Source: Priapulus caudatus
Lineage: Eukaryota; Priapulida; Priapulimorpha; Priapulimorphida; Priapulidae
NCBI RefSeq assembly: GCF_000485595.1
Contig: NW_014577535.1
Coordinates: 202,203-225,873, forward strand
Direction: 5' to 3'
DNA: 23,671 nucleotides
The position numbers and the translations under genes were made by a program. The first letter of the stretch is position 1; every line of letters begins with the position of its first letter. The notes beneath the pieces were generated by a model. That model had not been told where the DNA came from and did no database searches. It saw only the letters and a program-made list of their open reading frames with translations. This document shows positions 1 to 9,719 of this stretch, in pieces.

Positions 1-516
1 AAAAAATTAATTTTTTCACTGACTACTATAGCAAAGCCTATCATAGATTTTAGATCTGTATTAGTAGTATCCTAGATATATGCTCTGAGCGCGAACGCGG
101 TGGCAGGAGGGCGCACTTGATTCGGTTGCCAGTGAGTTTATCAGAAGAATACCTGGCTACAGTACACGTCAGTTGAGCGCTGTCGCTCTGCGGCACTTGT
201 TGTTATAGTTTCATTATAGAGTTATTGCTGCTTCATGTCACTTGCCGTTGACTTGTGCTTATGTTGATGTGTTTAAATTACTATAGTAATATTCTGCCTT
301 ACGTACAAGCATTTCAGAAAGTTACATTTGTAATGCTAAAATCGGTAACCTAAATCATGTTTTCTGACTGACTTCCTTTATATATAATTGTGTTGTGTGT
401 GTATGTGTGCGTGTGTGCATGCGTATGTATATATTTTTCTCTGCTACACTGTATCACCTATCTCGAATACACCCCCGGTGTTCATGGCAGTGAGTGGATT
501 ACGTTGCTCTGTCTAG
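1..516. other. Intronic or upstream sequence of the arrestin-domain gene, no exon recognised
   Basis: No coding exon can be supported here. The stretch ends in a pyrimidine-rich run and TAG at 514-516, a plausible splice acceptor for the next exon, so at least its right part is probably intron. A short TG-rich microsatellite lies at about 389-430. The rest of the gene would lie left of the window. Confidence 0.5.
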
Positions 517-1148
517 TTTGAGATCAGCCCTAAGGGAGCAGCATTCGACTTGAATGTGAGAATTCCCATTATTATTGGATCCATACCGCTGCGTAGTGTG
601 TTCCAAGGATTGCAGGCCCAGGGTCAGACTACCTTCTCCAACACCATCCAGCCCGGAGCAAACTATTCATCAGGTGGCATTATGCCCTACACAGGGATAG
701 GACCATCTAAAACTGATGCAGTAGGAGGCAGTAGTGCCCATGTTGTGCCGTCAGCACCGATGATGCCACTCGCTTTTGACAGCTACCCAGACCTACGTAA
801 GCCAGTTTCTGTATAAAGATTAGAGTATTTTCCCTAGTTTATGCACATCAATATTATTGTATGCTTCTCGTAAAGAGTGTGACTACCTTTTTATTTATCA
901 GTGACATAGGTACTTTTACAATGTATTTAATTTGGCATAGCGGTGATGTAATTAGTGTCTCAAAAAATTACGCTTTTCGTCTGCATACTGTGATGCGGTG
1001 TACGTATTGCTGTTGATGTGTAGCACCACCGTCGTACGAGGAGTGTGTGGATACCACGGTAGATGTGAGAGATGAAGATGATAGTGAGTACACGATGGGT
1101 GAGCTCAAGTACACACCCTGCTACCCATACTACAACAACATCCAGTAG
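517..1148 (+). CDS. Arrestin domain-containing (alpha-arrestin, ARRDC-like) protein, last two exons
   Basis: These are the 3' exons of an alpha-arrestin gene. Exon A is 517-796, the intron is 797-1023 (GTAAGC donor, TAG acceptor), and exon B is 1024-1148, ending in TAG. The junction splits a codon after its first base; joining gives SYPDLPPPSYEECVD. Exon A opens in the last beta-strand of the arrestin C-domain (NVRIPIIIGSIPLRS matches the family pattern of an IPxxIGTxPL strand) and continues into a Gly/Ser/Pro-rich linker. Exon B carries one PPxY motif (PPSY), an acidic stretch (VRDEDDSEY) and a Tyr-rich C-terminus (CYPYYNNIQ). In the family, PPxY motifs bind the WW domains of NEDD4-type ubiquitin ligases, so the protein is probably a membrane-trafficking adaptor that directs cargo ubiquitination. 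The arrestin N-domain is outside the window. The exact paralogue (ARRDC2, 3 or 4 type) cannot be decided. The left exon boundary at 517 is inferred; the frame is open only back to that point. The reading frame is clean, unlike coding sequence right of 9346. Confidence 0.85.
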
Positions 1149-1310
1149 TGGTGGCCAAGCAAGCTAGGAATCCCAGACCTGGTGAGTCAAGCAGATGAAG
1201 GCAGACGTGCATCTGTGCTGGTACTTAGAGTGGCTTTAAGAATTCCATTAGCAACTGTAGGTCCAGCAAGAATATATTCTAACAGTTTGAGCTTCCTATT
1301 CTAATTCTTA

Positions 1311-1376
1311 CTTTCCATTCAAATCAAGAGGAGATAATAAAAATTTGTATTATCTACTCTTGATTCAAATGTAAAG
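1311..1376. repeat. Hairpin-forming inverted repeat over the likely poly(A) signal
   Basis: Arms of 29 bp (1311-1339 and 1348-1376) match in inverted orientation at 25 of 29 positions, with an 8-bp loop. The sequence lies about 160 bp after the arrestin stop codon. It could be a 3' UTR or 3'-end hairpin, or the remains of a tiny foldback element. Confidence 0.7.
1336..1341 (+). promoter_or_regulatory. Candidate polyadenylation signal AATAAA of the arrestin-domain gene
   Basis: This is a canonical AATAAA hexamer about 190 bp downstream of the stop codon and at the edge of the hairpin loop. It is the first such hexamer after the stop that I see. A second AATAAA lies near 1595 inside the TIR element, so the true cleavage site is not settled. 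Confidence 0.45.
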
Positions 1377-1440
1377 TCATGACCAAAAAGCCACCACTGT
1401 GATTATGAATGTTAAGAATAAGACCACAATTAAAAAAATC

Positions 1441-1652
1441 TTTGTTTGCCCTCACCCGACCAAGACTGAAAAGTTTGGGTAGGTAGGTAGGCTTTTTTGA
1501 GGGGGGTCTTTTTACAAATTCAGCATGGTGTCTACATGCTCGGGTGTGCTTGTGTGAAGATAATTTTTTGATCTCAAAATATAATTTTAAGATCAATAAA
1601 TTTTTTTGAGTCGGCCCCTTTTTGGCTGGTCGGTCGGGTGAGGGCAAACAAA
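1441..1652. mobile_element. Short non-autonomous TIR element (MITE-like), 212 bp
   Basis: Perfect 21-bp terminal inverted repeats lie at 1441-1461 and 1632-1652; the left one begins TTTGTTTGCCCTCACCCG. The interior is AT-rich with GGGTAGGTAGGTAGG and a G-run, and has no coding capacity. No convincing target-site duplication is visible, so the outermost boundary is uncertain by a few bases and the superfamily is not assigned. It sits just downstream of the arrestin-domain gene. Confidence 0.75.
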
Positions 1653-1959
1653 CAGTATTTTTATTATGGCTTTTAAAGGGAGATAGAAGTAGATCAAACA
1701 CCCATTTGGGAATGGGGAACTACCATTCTAACAATTTCATTAAATTGTATGTCAAATGTACTTTACGCTCATGTGTTAAAAGTATCTGTTTATGTAAGTG
1801 ACCTAGTGTTCATTAATATATTTCTTCTTCACAACTTATATATTCGTTTGAGCATGTGAAGGTAAGACTGACACAAATCAATGTGTTTCGCTTTGATTTC
1901 ATCCTAGCTGGTTTTGCTTGCTGAATGTCACAAGAAATCACGGATCGATCATTGTTGCG
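1653..1959. other. Unannotated intergenic sequence
   Basis: AT-rich sequence in which I see no gene, repeat or conserved site. Confidence 0.4.
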
Positions 1960-2158
1960 TATTCTGCTTCTTTTCTACATTCCCACTCCTCACTTCTTGT
2001 ACTGTCTGCCCTTCTTCTAACCCCCCAACCTCCCCTCTTATGTCTTCTTCCATGCTCTTCCTCTGCCACGTTCTTCTCCTCTATTTACTCCACCTTCTCC
2101 CCCCCCCCAGTACTTCTCCCTCCGTTACTTCCCTACTCTGCCCTATTCTAAGGTCTTA
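1960..2158. repeat. Pyrimidine-rich low-complexity tract
   Basis: About 200 bp composed mainly of C and T on the + strand, including a run of C near 2100-2108. The open frames that cross it (Ser/Leu/Pro-rich in several frames) reflect composition, not coding. Such homopurine-homopyrimidine tracts can form triplex DNA. Confidence 0.7.
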
Positions 2159-2773
2159 TGCATGTAATAATTTGTTGGCGCCATAGTCTATTCACGATAA
2201 TATTGCTAATTAATGCTTTAGTATATGTTACCAAAAACATATAAACCATTTAATGGTGTCATGTGACTGTGTAAACATCGCATTGCAATTGTCGCAGAGC
2301 ACGACACGTTCCATTAAACAAACCAATGTTGCCCGCAGAGTGGTGCTGCCACCTATATTCTTTTAATGCCTAGACAACAGAGAGTTCGTTAACTCTTAGT
2401 TAAGAAATTTCATTGATACTTTAAGAATGGGATATTTTTTAAAGGTATCTTGAAAGTTGTATTATGTATAAGTTGCAAAAGCTACGTCACAATGTAGTAC
2501 ATAGGCATAGCATATTAATTTTGTTGCAGTTAGTTAACCTTTGACATGCAAGCTTGAGTGTCATTAATGCGATCTACACACGCTATAGTTTATACTATAC
2601 ATATGGTTTATGTGCTTGTGATATTATGTAATTTTATAGTAATAGAAGTGAGCCACACACTAGTGGTTGTTTGTATGCTGTCTCTCTAGGTATATTTTAT
2701 TCGAGGCAGATTGCCCACTCCTAGCGTGTCATCCGTAGCTATATGCGCTGCGTATCAGTGGGTATTGGTCCCC

Positions 2774-2804
<31 letters not shown>

Positions 2805-2890
2805 TTATCGAGTAGTGAAACTTTGTCCCATGATATGTGGTTAATGTGTTTGTTTAGTGGCAAGAGTAACAAGCGGAGGCGTTATGATAA
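2159..2890. other. Intergenic sequence with an (AT)n microsatellite at 2774-2799
   Basis: No gene is recognised. The only simple feature is 13 AT units at 2774-2799. The sequence upstream of the nested elements is AT-rich and unremarkable. Confidence 0.5.
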
Positions 2891-3165
2891 GGCCAAAACA
2901 AAATATAGGTGTGGTTACGGTTTCCAGGCCGACCCTATTTATTTCCAGCGACCCTAAACATTTTATTGTCAATTTTCTTTAAAGTCAAAAAATAAAAAAA
3001 TAAAAATATAAAATAAATATAAAATAAATATGAATTGGACAGTTTCTGCTTCAAAACGCACATCCTTCGGACATGGTTCGTAAATAAAATATTTCAACAA
3101 AATAAAATGTTTTTCATACCTACCTACCCTATTTTTTTCGGCATGTAACGGTAACCACACATATA

Positions 3166-3638
3166 CAGGCCCGTAGCCAGCTTTATATTGGGGGGGGGTT
3201 CGTTTTTCAATGTTGGCAATTTGCTCGGCAGGGGCGTGTACATGATTTGTACCAGGGGTGGGTGTAACCGTAGCCCAAAGTTGCGAGCACGCGAAGGGGG
3301 CCCTCCCCAGAAATTTTTTAAAATTAGACCCCCTCAGATGCGTTTTCTGCGCGAGCAAGGAGGGGTCCGGACTCCCTGGACCCCCCCTGTACACGCCCCT
3401 GCTCGGGCGCGAAGCGACCAGGCGAGGGAGCCAAGCGACCGAGCGGGGGAGGGTGTGGGAGGGGGGTGTTCACTGTTCACCCTCCCGCACGATGGAGATT
3501 TTGCAATTATTACACTAAAATGGAGCGACCTGAGGTGAAATTCTTGCAAATTTTCCAAAAAAATTATTTTTTGCTTGGGGAGGGGGCTCGGGGGGGGGTT
3601 CGTTCGAACCCCCCGAACCCCCCCTGGCTACGGGCCTG
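3166..3638. mobile_element. Middle element of the nest, TIR element inserted in the outer element's right terminus
   Basis: Perfect 15-bp inverted repeats CAGGCCCGTAGCCAG (3166-3180) and its complement (3624-3638) bound an element with G-runs near the left end and C-runs near the right. It is flanked by a 6-bp direct repeat CATATA (3160-3165 and 3639-3644), a likely target-site duplication. It interrupts the right TIR of the outer element, so it is younger. No transposase is present. The superfamily is not assigned. Confidence 0.82.
3229..3401. mobile_element. Innermost element of the nest, 173-bp MITE
   Basis: Terminal inverted repeats CAGGGGCGTGTA (3229-3240) and its complement (3390-3401) enclose a non-coding interior. 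It is flanked by a 5-bp direct repeat CTCGG (3224-3228 and 3402-3406). It lies inside the middle element, which makes it the youngest of the three. Open frames here are shadows of GC-rich repeat sequence. Confidence 0.78.
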
Positions 3639-3758
3639 CATATATTTTGTTTTGGCCTAAGCACGCTACGCTGGCATAGTGTCCCAAAACTATGTGCACA
3701 TTGATTACGTTTGCAAATATTAGCAACGAATGCCTGATGTGAGTGATGGGTTAATTAC

Positions 3759-3826
3759 AATTGTAATCAGTTACATTAAGTCTAAACGGTCATTAGTTAA
3801 ATTGTAATCAGTTACATTAAGTCTAA
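3759..3826. repeat. 27-bp direct repeat, period 41
   Basis: A 27-bp sequence containing AATCAGTTACATTAAGTCTA occurs at 3759-3785 and again identically at 3800-3826. The first copy overlaps a 14-bp palindrome ATTACAATTGTAAT. No function is evident. Confidence 0.75.
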
Positions 3827-4727
3827 GCAACCTGCTTGGAATCTATTGGTTTCCTATTCATAATTTCAAGAGTACGTAATCATATGTAATTAAGAGTACG
3901 TATACAACGTTCATCGCCTCAGTGCTTTCTTCATGTGTCTGATTATTACGGTATCCGGTGAAAGCTACGCTGGGTCAAAGCCTTCCTTACTAAGCGTACC
4001 CAGCATGTAGTAGTAGATAGAGGCTTATTAAATTTGTCCGACTAGACTTCTGTTATCAGGAGTTCCGCAATAAACGGTAATACGTACACTTTATTTCCTT
4101 TGGTAACGATTTACCGACGCAATATTGCTTTGTTTACCCGAGTGTTCCCCGATGATTGTCTGTTGTACGTGTAATAAGTGTACTGTGTAAGTACAACCAT
4201 CACATTGACGATTCTGCATTGCAACATTATCAGGGGTTAATAATGGCAAACTAATATTTTGGAATTCATCTGGACAGTCACTTTAGGTGCAACATACGCG
4301 TTTGATACTTTGCACAATTGATTGCTAGACGTCCTATGCCGACATCTGAACTGCAGTTCAAAATTGGAAATTTCGGTATCTGCACTGCAACAGCAACGCA
4401 TTCAAATTTTCTGCCCCCTTCCTCGGATGATTACATTCTGGAACAGCCTACTCGTTTGTGTGGTGGAAAAATTTTTAAATCATGGCTTCACCCCTACATG
4501 CGCCCAATCTTCGCTATAAGAAGACAATGTTTGTAGCACCTAAGTTGTTATTATTTGTTTGCAAACCTGTTTGTTTGTTATTTGGGTTCACTCACTGGAG
4601 GCGGCAATCGTTATACCCAGTGTAGTGCACGCCGACAAATATCAGAACATATGCTCTTTTATGTGCTCTTAATTATATATAATATAATATTAATATCATA
4701 TAATTTTAATATATATATATAGTAATA
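3827..4727. other. Unannotated intergenic sequence
   Basis: I see no supported gene. An open frame at about 4318-4536 has no recognisable motif and no clear splice context. The segment ends in AT-rich DNA. Confidence 0.4.
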
Positions 4728-4830
4728 TACACAGAAAATATTGAAATGACAACAACTGGAGAGAACTTCCGAAAAAACGATAGTGCATAATTATGTCTCC
4801 AGTTGTTTTCATTTCAACATATTCTGTGTA
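4728..4830. mobile_element. Foldback (hairpin) element, 103 bp
   Basis: Two 35-bp arms (4728-4762 and 4796-4830) are inverted copies with about three mismatches; the left arm begins TACACAGAAAATATTGAAAT. The loop is about 33 bp. It sits between AT-rich microsatellites, as many MITEs do, and has no coding capacity. Confidence 0.7.
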
Positions 4831-4854
4831 TTTAACTTGCATTTGGAAAACTGA

Positions 4855-4857
<3 letters not shown>

Positions 4858-4905
<48 letters not shown>

Positions 4906-4945
4906 TAAACTATATACTACTACGTAGAGTAGTAAGTAAGTAAGA

Positions 4946-4978
<33 letters not shown>
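4858..4978. repeat. Two (TA)n microsatellites with an AGTA-rich spacer
   Basis: Long TA runs at 4858-4904 and about 4948-4978 are separated by a short stretch containing AGTAAGTAAGTAAG. Confidence 0.9.
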
Positions 4979-4985
<7 letters not shown>

Positions 4986-5429
4986 TTAGTATGAAGTGAC
5001 TGGAGAGTTTATCGATATATCCATCAATATTTTTATCGATATTATTGATTTCATGAAATGATTAATATTTTTACTTTACTTTTATATGTAACATGTAGAT
5101 GTCCATAACGTCTGAATAAAATATATTGCTTATCAAACGCATTTCTTGGAGGTCTCTCCAATTGCATTCCTTTGTGTTTGGTCAACGATTCGGATCTTTT
5201 CACGGCGCCTTGGGGACGTAGTACGTACCACTCACAATGAGCCATCAAGCGGAACGAAGCGCTGGCATTGGCATCACGTGCCCGCAAATTGGTTATTTTT
5301 ATATTAGGTATAGAGAAGCTATTCTAAATCTATGATATCCGAACATATATCAACCACCGTGTGACTTTCCGTTAACCACCGGAAGTCTTGGCCTGAACCG
5401 CTGTACTTATTTTATGCCGCTTCCTAGAC
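4979..5429. other. Unannotated intergenic sequence
   Basis: The left part is AT-rich, with a short ATCGATAT-type inverted motif near 5011-5043. A minus-strand open frame at 5051-5287 shows no recognisable domain. No feature is supported. Confidence 0.4.
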
Positions 5430-5716
5430 CGCTATTACATCGCTGTCTTCATTCTATTACACCGCTATTACATCGCTGTCTTCATTCTATTACACCGCTA
5501 TTACACCGCTGTCTTCATTCTATTACACCGCTATTACACCGCTATTACACCATTATTACACCGCTGTCTTCATTCTATTACACCGCTATTACACCGCTGT
5601 CTTCATTCTATTACACCGCTATTACACCGCTATTACACCGCTATTACACCGCTGTCTTCATTCTATTACACCGCTATTACACCGCTATTACACCGCTATT
5701 ACACCGCTGTCTTCAT
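5430..5716. repeat. 11-bp-based minisatellite (CTATTACACCG with CTGTCTTCATT variants)
   Basis: The array is built from two 11-bp units, CTATTACACCG and CTGTCTTCATT, in irregular alternation over about 26 units. The total period stays a multiple of 11, so each frame reads a repeating Leu/His/Tyr-rich peptide, which is an artefact of the array. A few units read ACATCG or ACCATT. Confidence 0.9.
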
Positions 5717-5860
5717 TTAATACGTCCAAGCCTCGATCGCTACCACCCCACCAGCTGGGATAAAAGATATCAGATTACGATCCGGTCGATTCGAGGTGGG
5801 CATGGAAAGCCACGAGTTAAAAAACCAAAGGCAATGGCAAGCGGGGCACGGAAAAACTGC

Positions 5861-5905
5861 CTGCACGGAACGGAACTGCACGGAACTGCACGGAACTGCA
5901 CGGAA
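5861..5905. repeat. Short 10-bp tandem repeat (CGGAACTGCA)
   Basis: Three exact units at 5871-5900, with partial units on both sides. Confidence 0.85.
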
Positions 5906-6330
5906 AAACGGACGAACAGTCAAAACAGCTGCACTTAATTCGTCACCGCGCGGATATAAATACAAACAACTACAAACAGCAAAATAATGTTAAAAATGAC
6001 GCACTTCTGGTGACGTGCCACAGCCTGCTTACGGTGCGGTGCCGACGTCAACGCGCCACGCGCAGATCGCGAGAAAATTATGCGCACAGACTCACACAGT
6101 GAAGTATCCTCACAGATTTACAGTAACCCGGTACCTAAACCTGTATTAAACCTCCAATTAAACGCTCACTAAATCTACTCACAAACTCGTCAGAAACACT
6201 CACTATAGTCTATACTCACAACTACTCACAAGTCACAACACTCAACAAAAACTCAAACTACTACAAAACTACTCACAAAAACACAACTACGTACTCACAA
6301 ACTCGTTACAAACTCGCCTACGTTCAAACG
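5906..6330. repeat. Degenerate ACTCACAA-type simple sequence
   Basis: Left of about 6080 there is no recognisable feature. From about 6120 the sequence is dominated by loose repeats of ACTCACAA, ACTACTCACA and similar, leading into the 27-bp array. No gene is supported. Confidence 0.55.
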
Positions 6331-6655
6331 CACATCAAACCTAGCTACGAGCAAACTCACATCAAACCTAGCTACGAGCAAACTCACATCAAACCTAGCT
6401 ACGAGCAAACACATCAAACCGAATCAAACCTAGCTACGAGCAAACTCACATCAAACCTAGCTACGAGCAAACTCACATCAAACCTAGCTACGAGCAAACT
6501 CACATCAAACCTAGCTACGAGCAAACTCACATCAAACCTAGCTACGAGCAAACTCATATTAAACCTATCTACGAGCAAACTCACATCAAACCTAGCTACG
6601 AGCAAACTCATATCAAACCTAGCTACGAGCAAACTCACATCAAACCTAGCTACGG
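6331..6655. repeat. 27-bp tandem repeat array, 12 copies
   Basis: The unit contains CAAACCTAGCTACGAGCAAA. Twelve copies are present, with one irregular junction near 6407-6428 and a few single-base variants. The unit length is a multiple of three, so the minus strand reads a nine-residue repeat (SLLVARFDV) across the array. There is no start, splice or codon signal to support a gene. Confidence 0.9.
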
Positions 6656-6870
6656 CTCATAGGGTCTGTCCCCCAGGGTACTGCCGGAACGTACCCTGGG
6701 TACGGTCCGGTATACCGGAACGTACCCTGGTAACTACCTATGGTATACTTACTATCTAGCTGATATGGTTAGGGTTAGGGTTAGTGTTAGGGTTAGGGAG
6801 TAGGCGTAGGCGACTCCCTAGACTCGTTAGTGGAGTAGGCGAGGTACGGTCCGGCATACTAGATAGTAGT
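6656..6870. repeat. GTACCCTGG / TACGGTCCGG repeats around a short TTAGGG tract
   Basis: CCGGAACGTACCCTGG occurs at 6684-6699 and 6715-6730, and TACGGTCCGG at about 6700 and 6845. The related CCAGGGTAC and GTACCCTGG make local inverted repeats. TTAGGG-type units (one is TTAGTG) occupy about 6767-6798, the metazoan telomere motif in its G-rich orientation. This could be a fragment of interstitial or subtelomeric DNA. Confidence 0.65.
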
Positions 6871-6984
6871 ATTTAGTAGACCCTTCTTAATTATTATTCA
6901 TGACCTGGGGGTCATCGCACGAAAACGAGGCTAAGCTAGGCAATTTTGTAAACGATGGCTGCTCAGGCAGGCACGCACAGAGGG

Positions 6985-7816
6985 GGTACACGCACGTACA
7001 CGCGGGTACACGCACGTACACGCAGATACACGCGCGTACACGCGGGTACACGGAGATACACGCACGTACACGCACGTACACGCACGTACACGCGGGTACA
7101 CGCACGTACACGCAGATACACGCACGTACACGTACACGCAGATACAAGCACGTACACGCGGGTACACGGAGATACACGCACGTGCACGCGAGTACACGCA
7201 GATACACGCACGTACACGCACGTACACGCACGTACACGTACACGGAGATACACGCACGTACACGCACGTACACGTACACGTAGGTACACGCACGTACACG
7301 CAGATACACGCACGCACACGCAGATACACGCCGGTACACGCATGTACACGCACGTACACGCACGTACACGCACGTACACGCAGATACAGGCACGTACACG
7401 CAGATACACGCACGTACACGTACACGCAGATACACGCACGTACACGCGGGTACACGCACGTACACGCAGGTACACGTACGTACACGCAGGTACACGCACG
7501 TACACGCACGTACACGCGGGCACACGCAGATACACGCACGTACACGCACGTACACGTACACGCAGATACACGCACGTACACGCGGGTACACGGAGATACA
7601 CGCACGTACACGCGGGTACACGCACGTACACGCATGTACACGCAGATACACGCACGTACACGCACGTACACGCGGATACACGCACGTGCACGCGGGTACA
7701 CGCAGATACACGCACGTACACGTACACGCAGATTCACGCACGTACCCGCGGGTACACGGAGATACACGCACGTACACGCAGATACACGCACGCACACGTA
7801 CACGCAGATACACGCA
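6985..7816. repeat. Large 10-bp-unit minisatellite, left arm (CGCACGTACA family)
   Basis: Over 800 bp of tandem 10-bp units: mainly CGCACGTACA, with CGCGGGTACA, CGCAGATACA, CGGAGATACA and occasional 6-bp CGTACA insertions. The commonest unit alternates pyrimidine and purine at every position and contains two CpG steps. The long Thr/His/Arg or Cys/Val/Arg frames read across it on both strands are repeat shadows. Confidence 0.92.
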
Positions 7817-8349
7817 CATGTATGCGTGCACGTGCGTGTATCCGCGTGTACGTGTTTGTACCTGCGTGTACGTGCGTGTACCCGCGTGTACGTGCGTGTA
7901 TCTGCGTGCACGTGCGTGTACCCGCGTGTAGGTGCGTGTACCCGCGTGCACGTGCGTGTATCTGCGTGCACGTGCGTGTACCCGCGTGTACGTGCGTGTA
8001 CCCGCGTGTACGTGCGTGTATCTGCGTGCACGTGCGTGTACCCGCGTGTACGTGCGTGTACCCGCGTGTACGTGCGTGTACGTGCGTGTACGTGCGTGTA
8101 CCCGCGTGGACCCGCGTGTACGTGCGTGTACCCGCGTGCACGTGCGTGTACCCGCGTGTACGTGCGTGTACCCGCGTGTATGTGCGAGTACCCGCGTGTA
8201 CGTGCGAGTACCCGCGTGTACGTGCGTGTATCTGCGTGTACCCGCGTGTACGTGCGTGTACGTGCGTGTACCAGCGTGTACGTGCGTGTACCCGCGTGTA
8301 CGTGCGTGTATCTGCGTGTACGTGCGTGTACCTGCGTGTACGTGCGTGG
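7817..8349. repeat. Large 10-bp-unit minisatellite, right arm in inverted orientation
   Basis: From about 7820 the same unit family continues as its reverse complement: TGTACGTGCG, TGTACCCGCG, TGTATCTGCG and TGCACGTGCG. A 60-bp higher-order order is visible (the six units starting at 7921 and 7981 are nearly the same). The switch lies in GCACATGTATGCGTGC. Together the two arms form one inverted structure of about 1.36 kb. Confidence 0.9.
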
Positions 8350-9345
8350 TGTATATGCATACTTTTCATAAAAAATTATTTCATCCAACTGATGTAATGT
8401 AGACAAATGTACATGTACAGAGTGTTTCAAAAACGTATTATTTCAGGACAGCTTCCAATATTCTCTCCATATCCATGGATTACTATTTCAGCAAAATCTG
8501 TTCATACCAAATTGATATTTTAGTTCTCTAATAAATGTGAAGTAGATCTGCACCATAATTCATGTCAATTAGAAAAAGGTGATAAAAAACAAACAAACAA
8601 TACCGCACATTGGTGTATTATTTATCTTGGCATCTGAAAGGTGTTTATTTCATATGCTTCCCAAGTAATAGTTATTTTACAACCAATGCTTTCATGTACT
8701 TTCTTTAAGATACAAGGTATCTAAAAGAATTGACCTAAGTAGGATTCTGATAGGTAGATCTGATTCTGTAGGTAGGTGATCTAGGTAGGATTGTATCTAT
8801 CTTTACTCCTGCGACAGAGCGAAGGGCTACTCTATACTATAGTACGAGTACGTACGTATGTACTAAAACCTCCTGCTAAGACTACTAAGTGTTACGAGAG
8901 CCCAAACCCTCTCATAACTTGAGATTAAGATGAAAATAACACAGTTACACATAGAATTGTAATTATAGTGATATTATATTTCATATTAATGAGTAAAATG
9001 TGTTTTTCATAGAAAATACATCAGAAAACTTGCTTATTTACTGATGATGAACTAAAAAAATATATACAAATGGGCGTTTGTTCTCGCTTGTTTTGAAAGG
9101 GTTTGTTGCGTCAAACGCAAACCAAGGCACCAATCAGAGGAACGCGCGTGTAGGACGTTTACTGCATTTGCGGTACGGCGAAAAAATATGACTAGCGCCG
9201 GCGTATAGGTGGTTGACACAGTAGAGGCCGTCATAGCCCTGCAGGCCTGAATACAGCAGTCGAACAGAAATTAATTAAAATACTTCCCTGTTATGCCACT
9301 TACAAAACAGTACACCTTTATTCAGTGTTAAATAACTACAGATTC
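8350..9345. other. Unannotated intergenic sequence
   Basis: About 1 kb, AT-rich to about 9050 and more balanced after that. I find no gene, RNA gene or repeat beyond short GTAGGTAG and TACGTACG runs. A short minus-strand frame at 9052-9234 has no recognisable motif. Confidence 0.4.
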
Positions 9346-9346
9346 N
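9346..9346. other. Single ambiguous base (N) at the junction with the duplicated segment
   Basis: This is the only N in the window. It falls exactly where the first copy of the large direct repeat begins, so it may mark a scaffold join or a gap-filling boundary. Confidence 0.85.
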
Positions 9347-9719
9347 GATTTTGACGGGGGCATGCTACAAATCTAGTTCTAAGAAGTAAGGACGTACGCC
9401 GAATTCCGTACAAGAAAGGTTCTGTCGTGATGATTTTGACAGGAAATTGTCAAATATGCATCCTGCGAACGAAGGCTTATACGCCATCAACTGGTGCGTA
9501 TGCCCGATGAATTCTTAACGTATCTCATAGGTGTCAGCAAGCCGTTATGTCAAATGTAGATCATTTGTTCAGAAGGAGGGTAGAAATCTGCAAAGGGAGG
9601 CTGCTCTCCTAAAAAGTCTGCACTGTCCAACGAATAACAGTGTATTTTTTTCCCCTTTAAAAGTGTATGTATGTATGTATTTGCACTTACCTACTTCTTC
9701 ACGACGGGAGTGAGGTCAT

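Larger units (their letters stand above)
2891..3657. mobile_element. Outer element of a three-level nest, PIF/Harbinger-like MITE
   Basis: The ends are perfect 17-bp inverted repeats, GGCCAAAACAAAATATA at 2891-2907 and its complement at 3641-3657. The similarity runs on: the left end continues GTGTGGTTAC, and the matching right-end sequence (GTAACCACAC) is found at 3151-3160, left of a later insertion. The element is flanked by a direct TAA at 2888-2890 and 3658-3660. A 3-bp TWA target duplication with GGCC-type termini fits the PIF/Harbinger superfamily, which is an inference. Without the inserted element the original copy would be roughly 290 bp and non-coding. Confidence 0.8.

Noticed and set aside
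1914-2186. Ser/Leu/Pro-rich frames in the pyrimidine tract
   Set aside because: Low-complexity C/T sequence gives similar peptides in more than one frame.
3590-3625. GGTTCGTTCGAACC, resembling a tRNA B-box
   Set aside because: It belongs to the right end of the middle TIR element; there is no A-box at the proper distance and no cloverleaf.
4318-4536. 72-codon frame between repeats
   Set aside because: No motif, no splice-site context and AT-rich surroundings. It cannot be told apart from chance.
5414-5938. 174-codon His/Leu/Tyr-rich frame
   Set aside because: It is mostly a translation of the 11-bp minisatellite and then runs into the 10-bp repeat.
6414-6638. Minus-strand frame with a nine-residue repeat (SLLVARFDV)
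   Set aside because: It follows exactly from the 27-bp tandem array, whose length is a multiple of three. There is no independent coding evidence.
6887-8430. Open frames of 211-499 codons on both strands (Thr/His/Arg- or Cys/Val/Arg-rich)
   Set aside because: They are produced by a 10-bp repeat whose common units contain no stop codon in any frame. They occur in several frames on both strands at once and have no domain, splice or promoter support.
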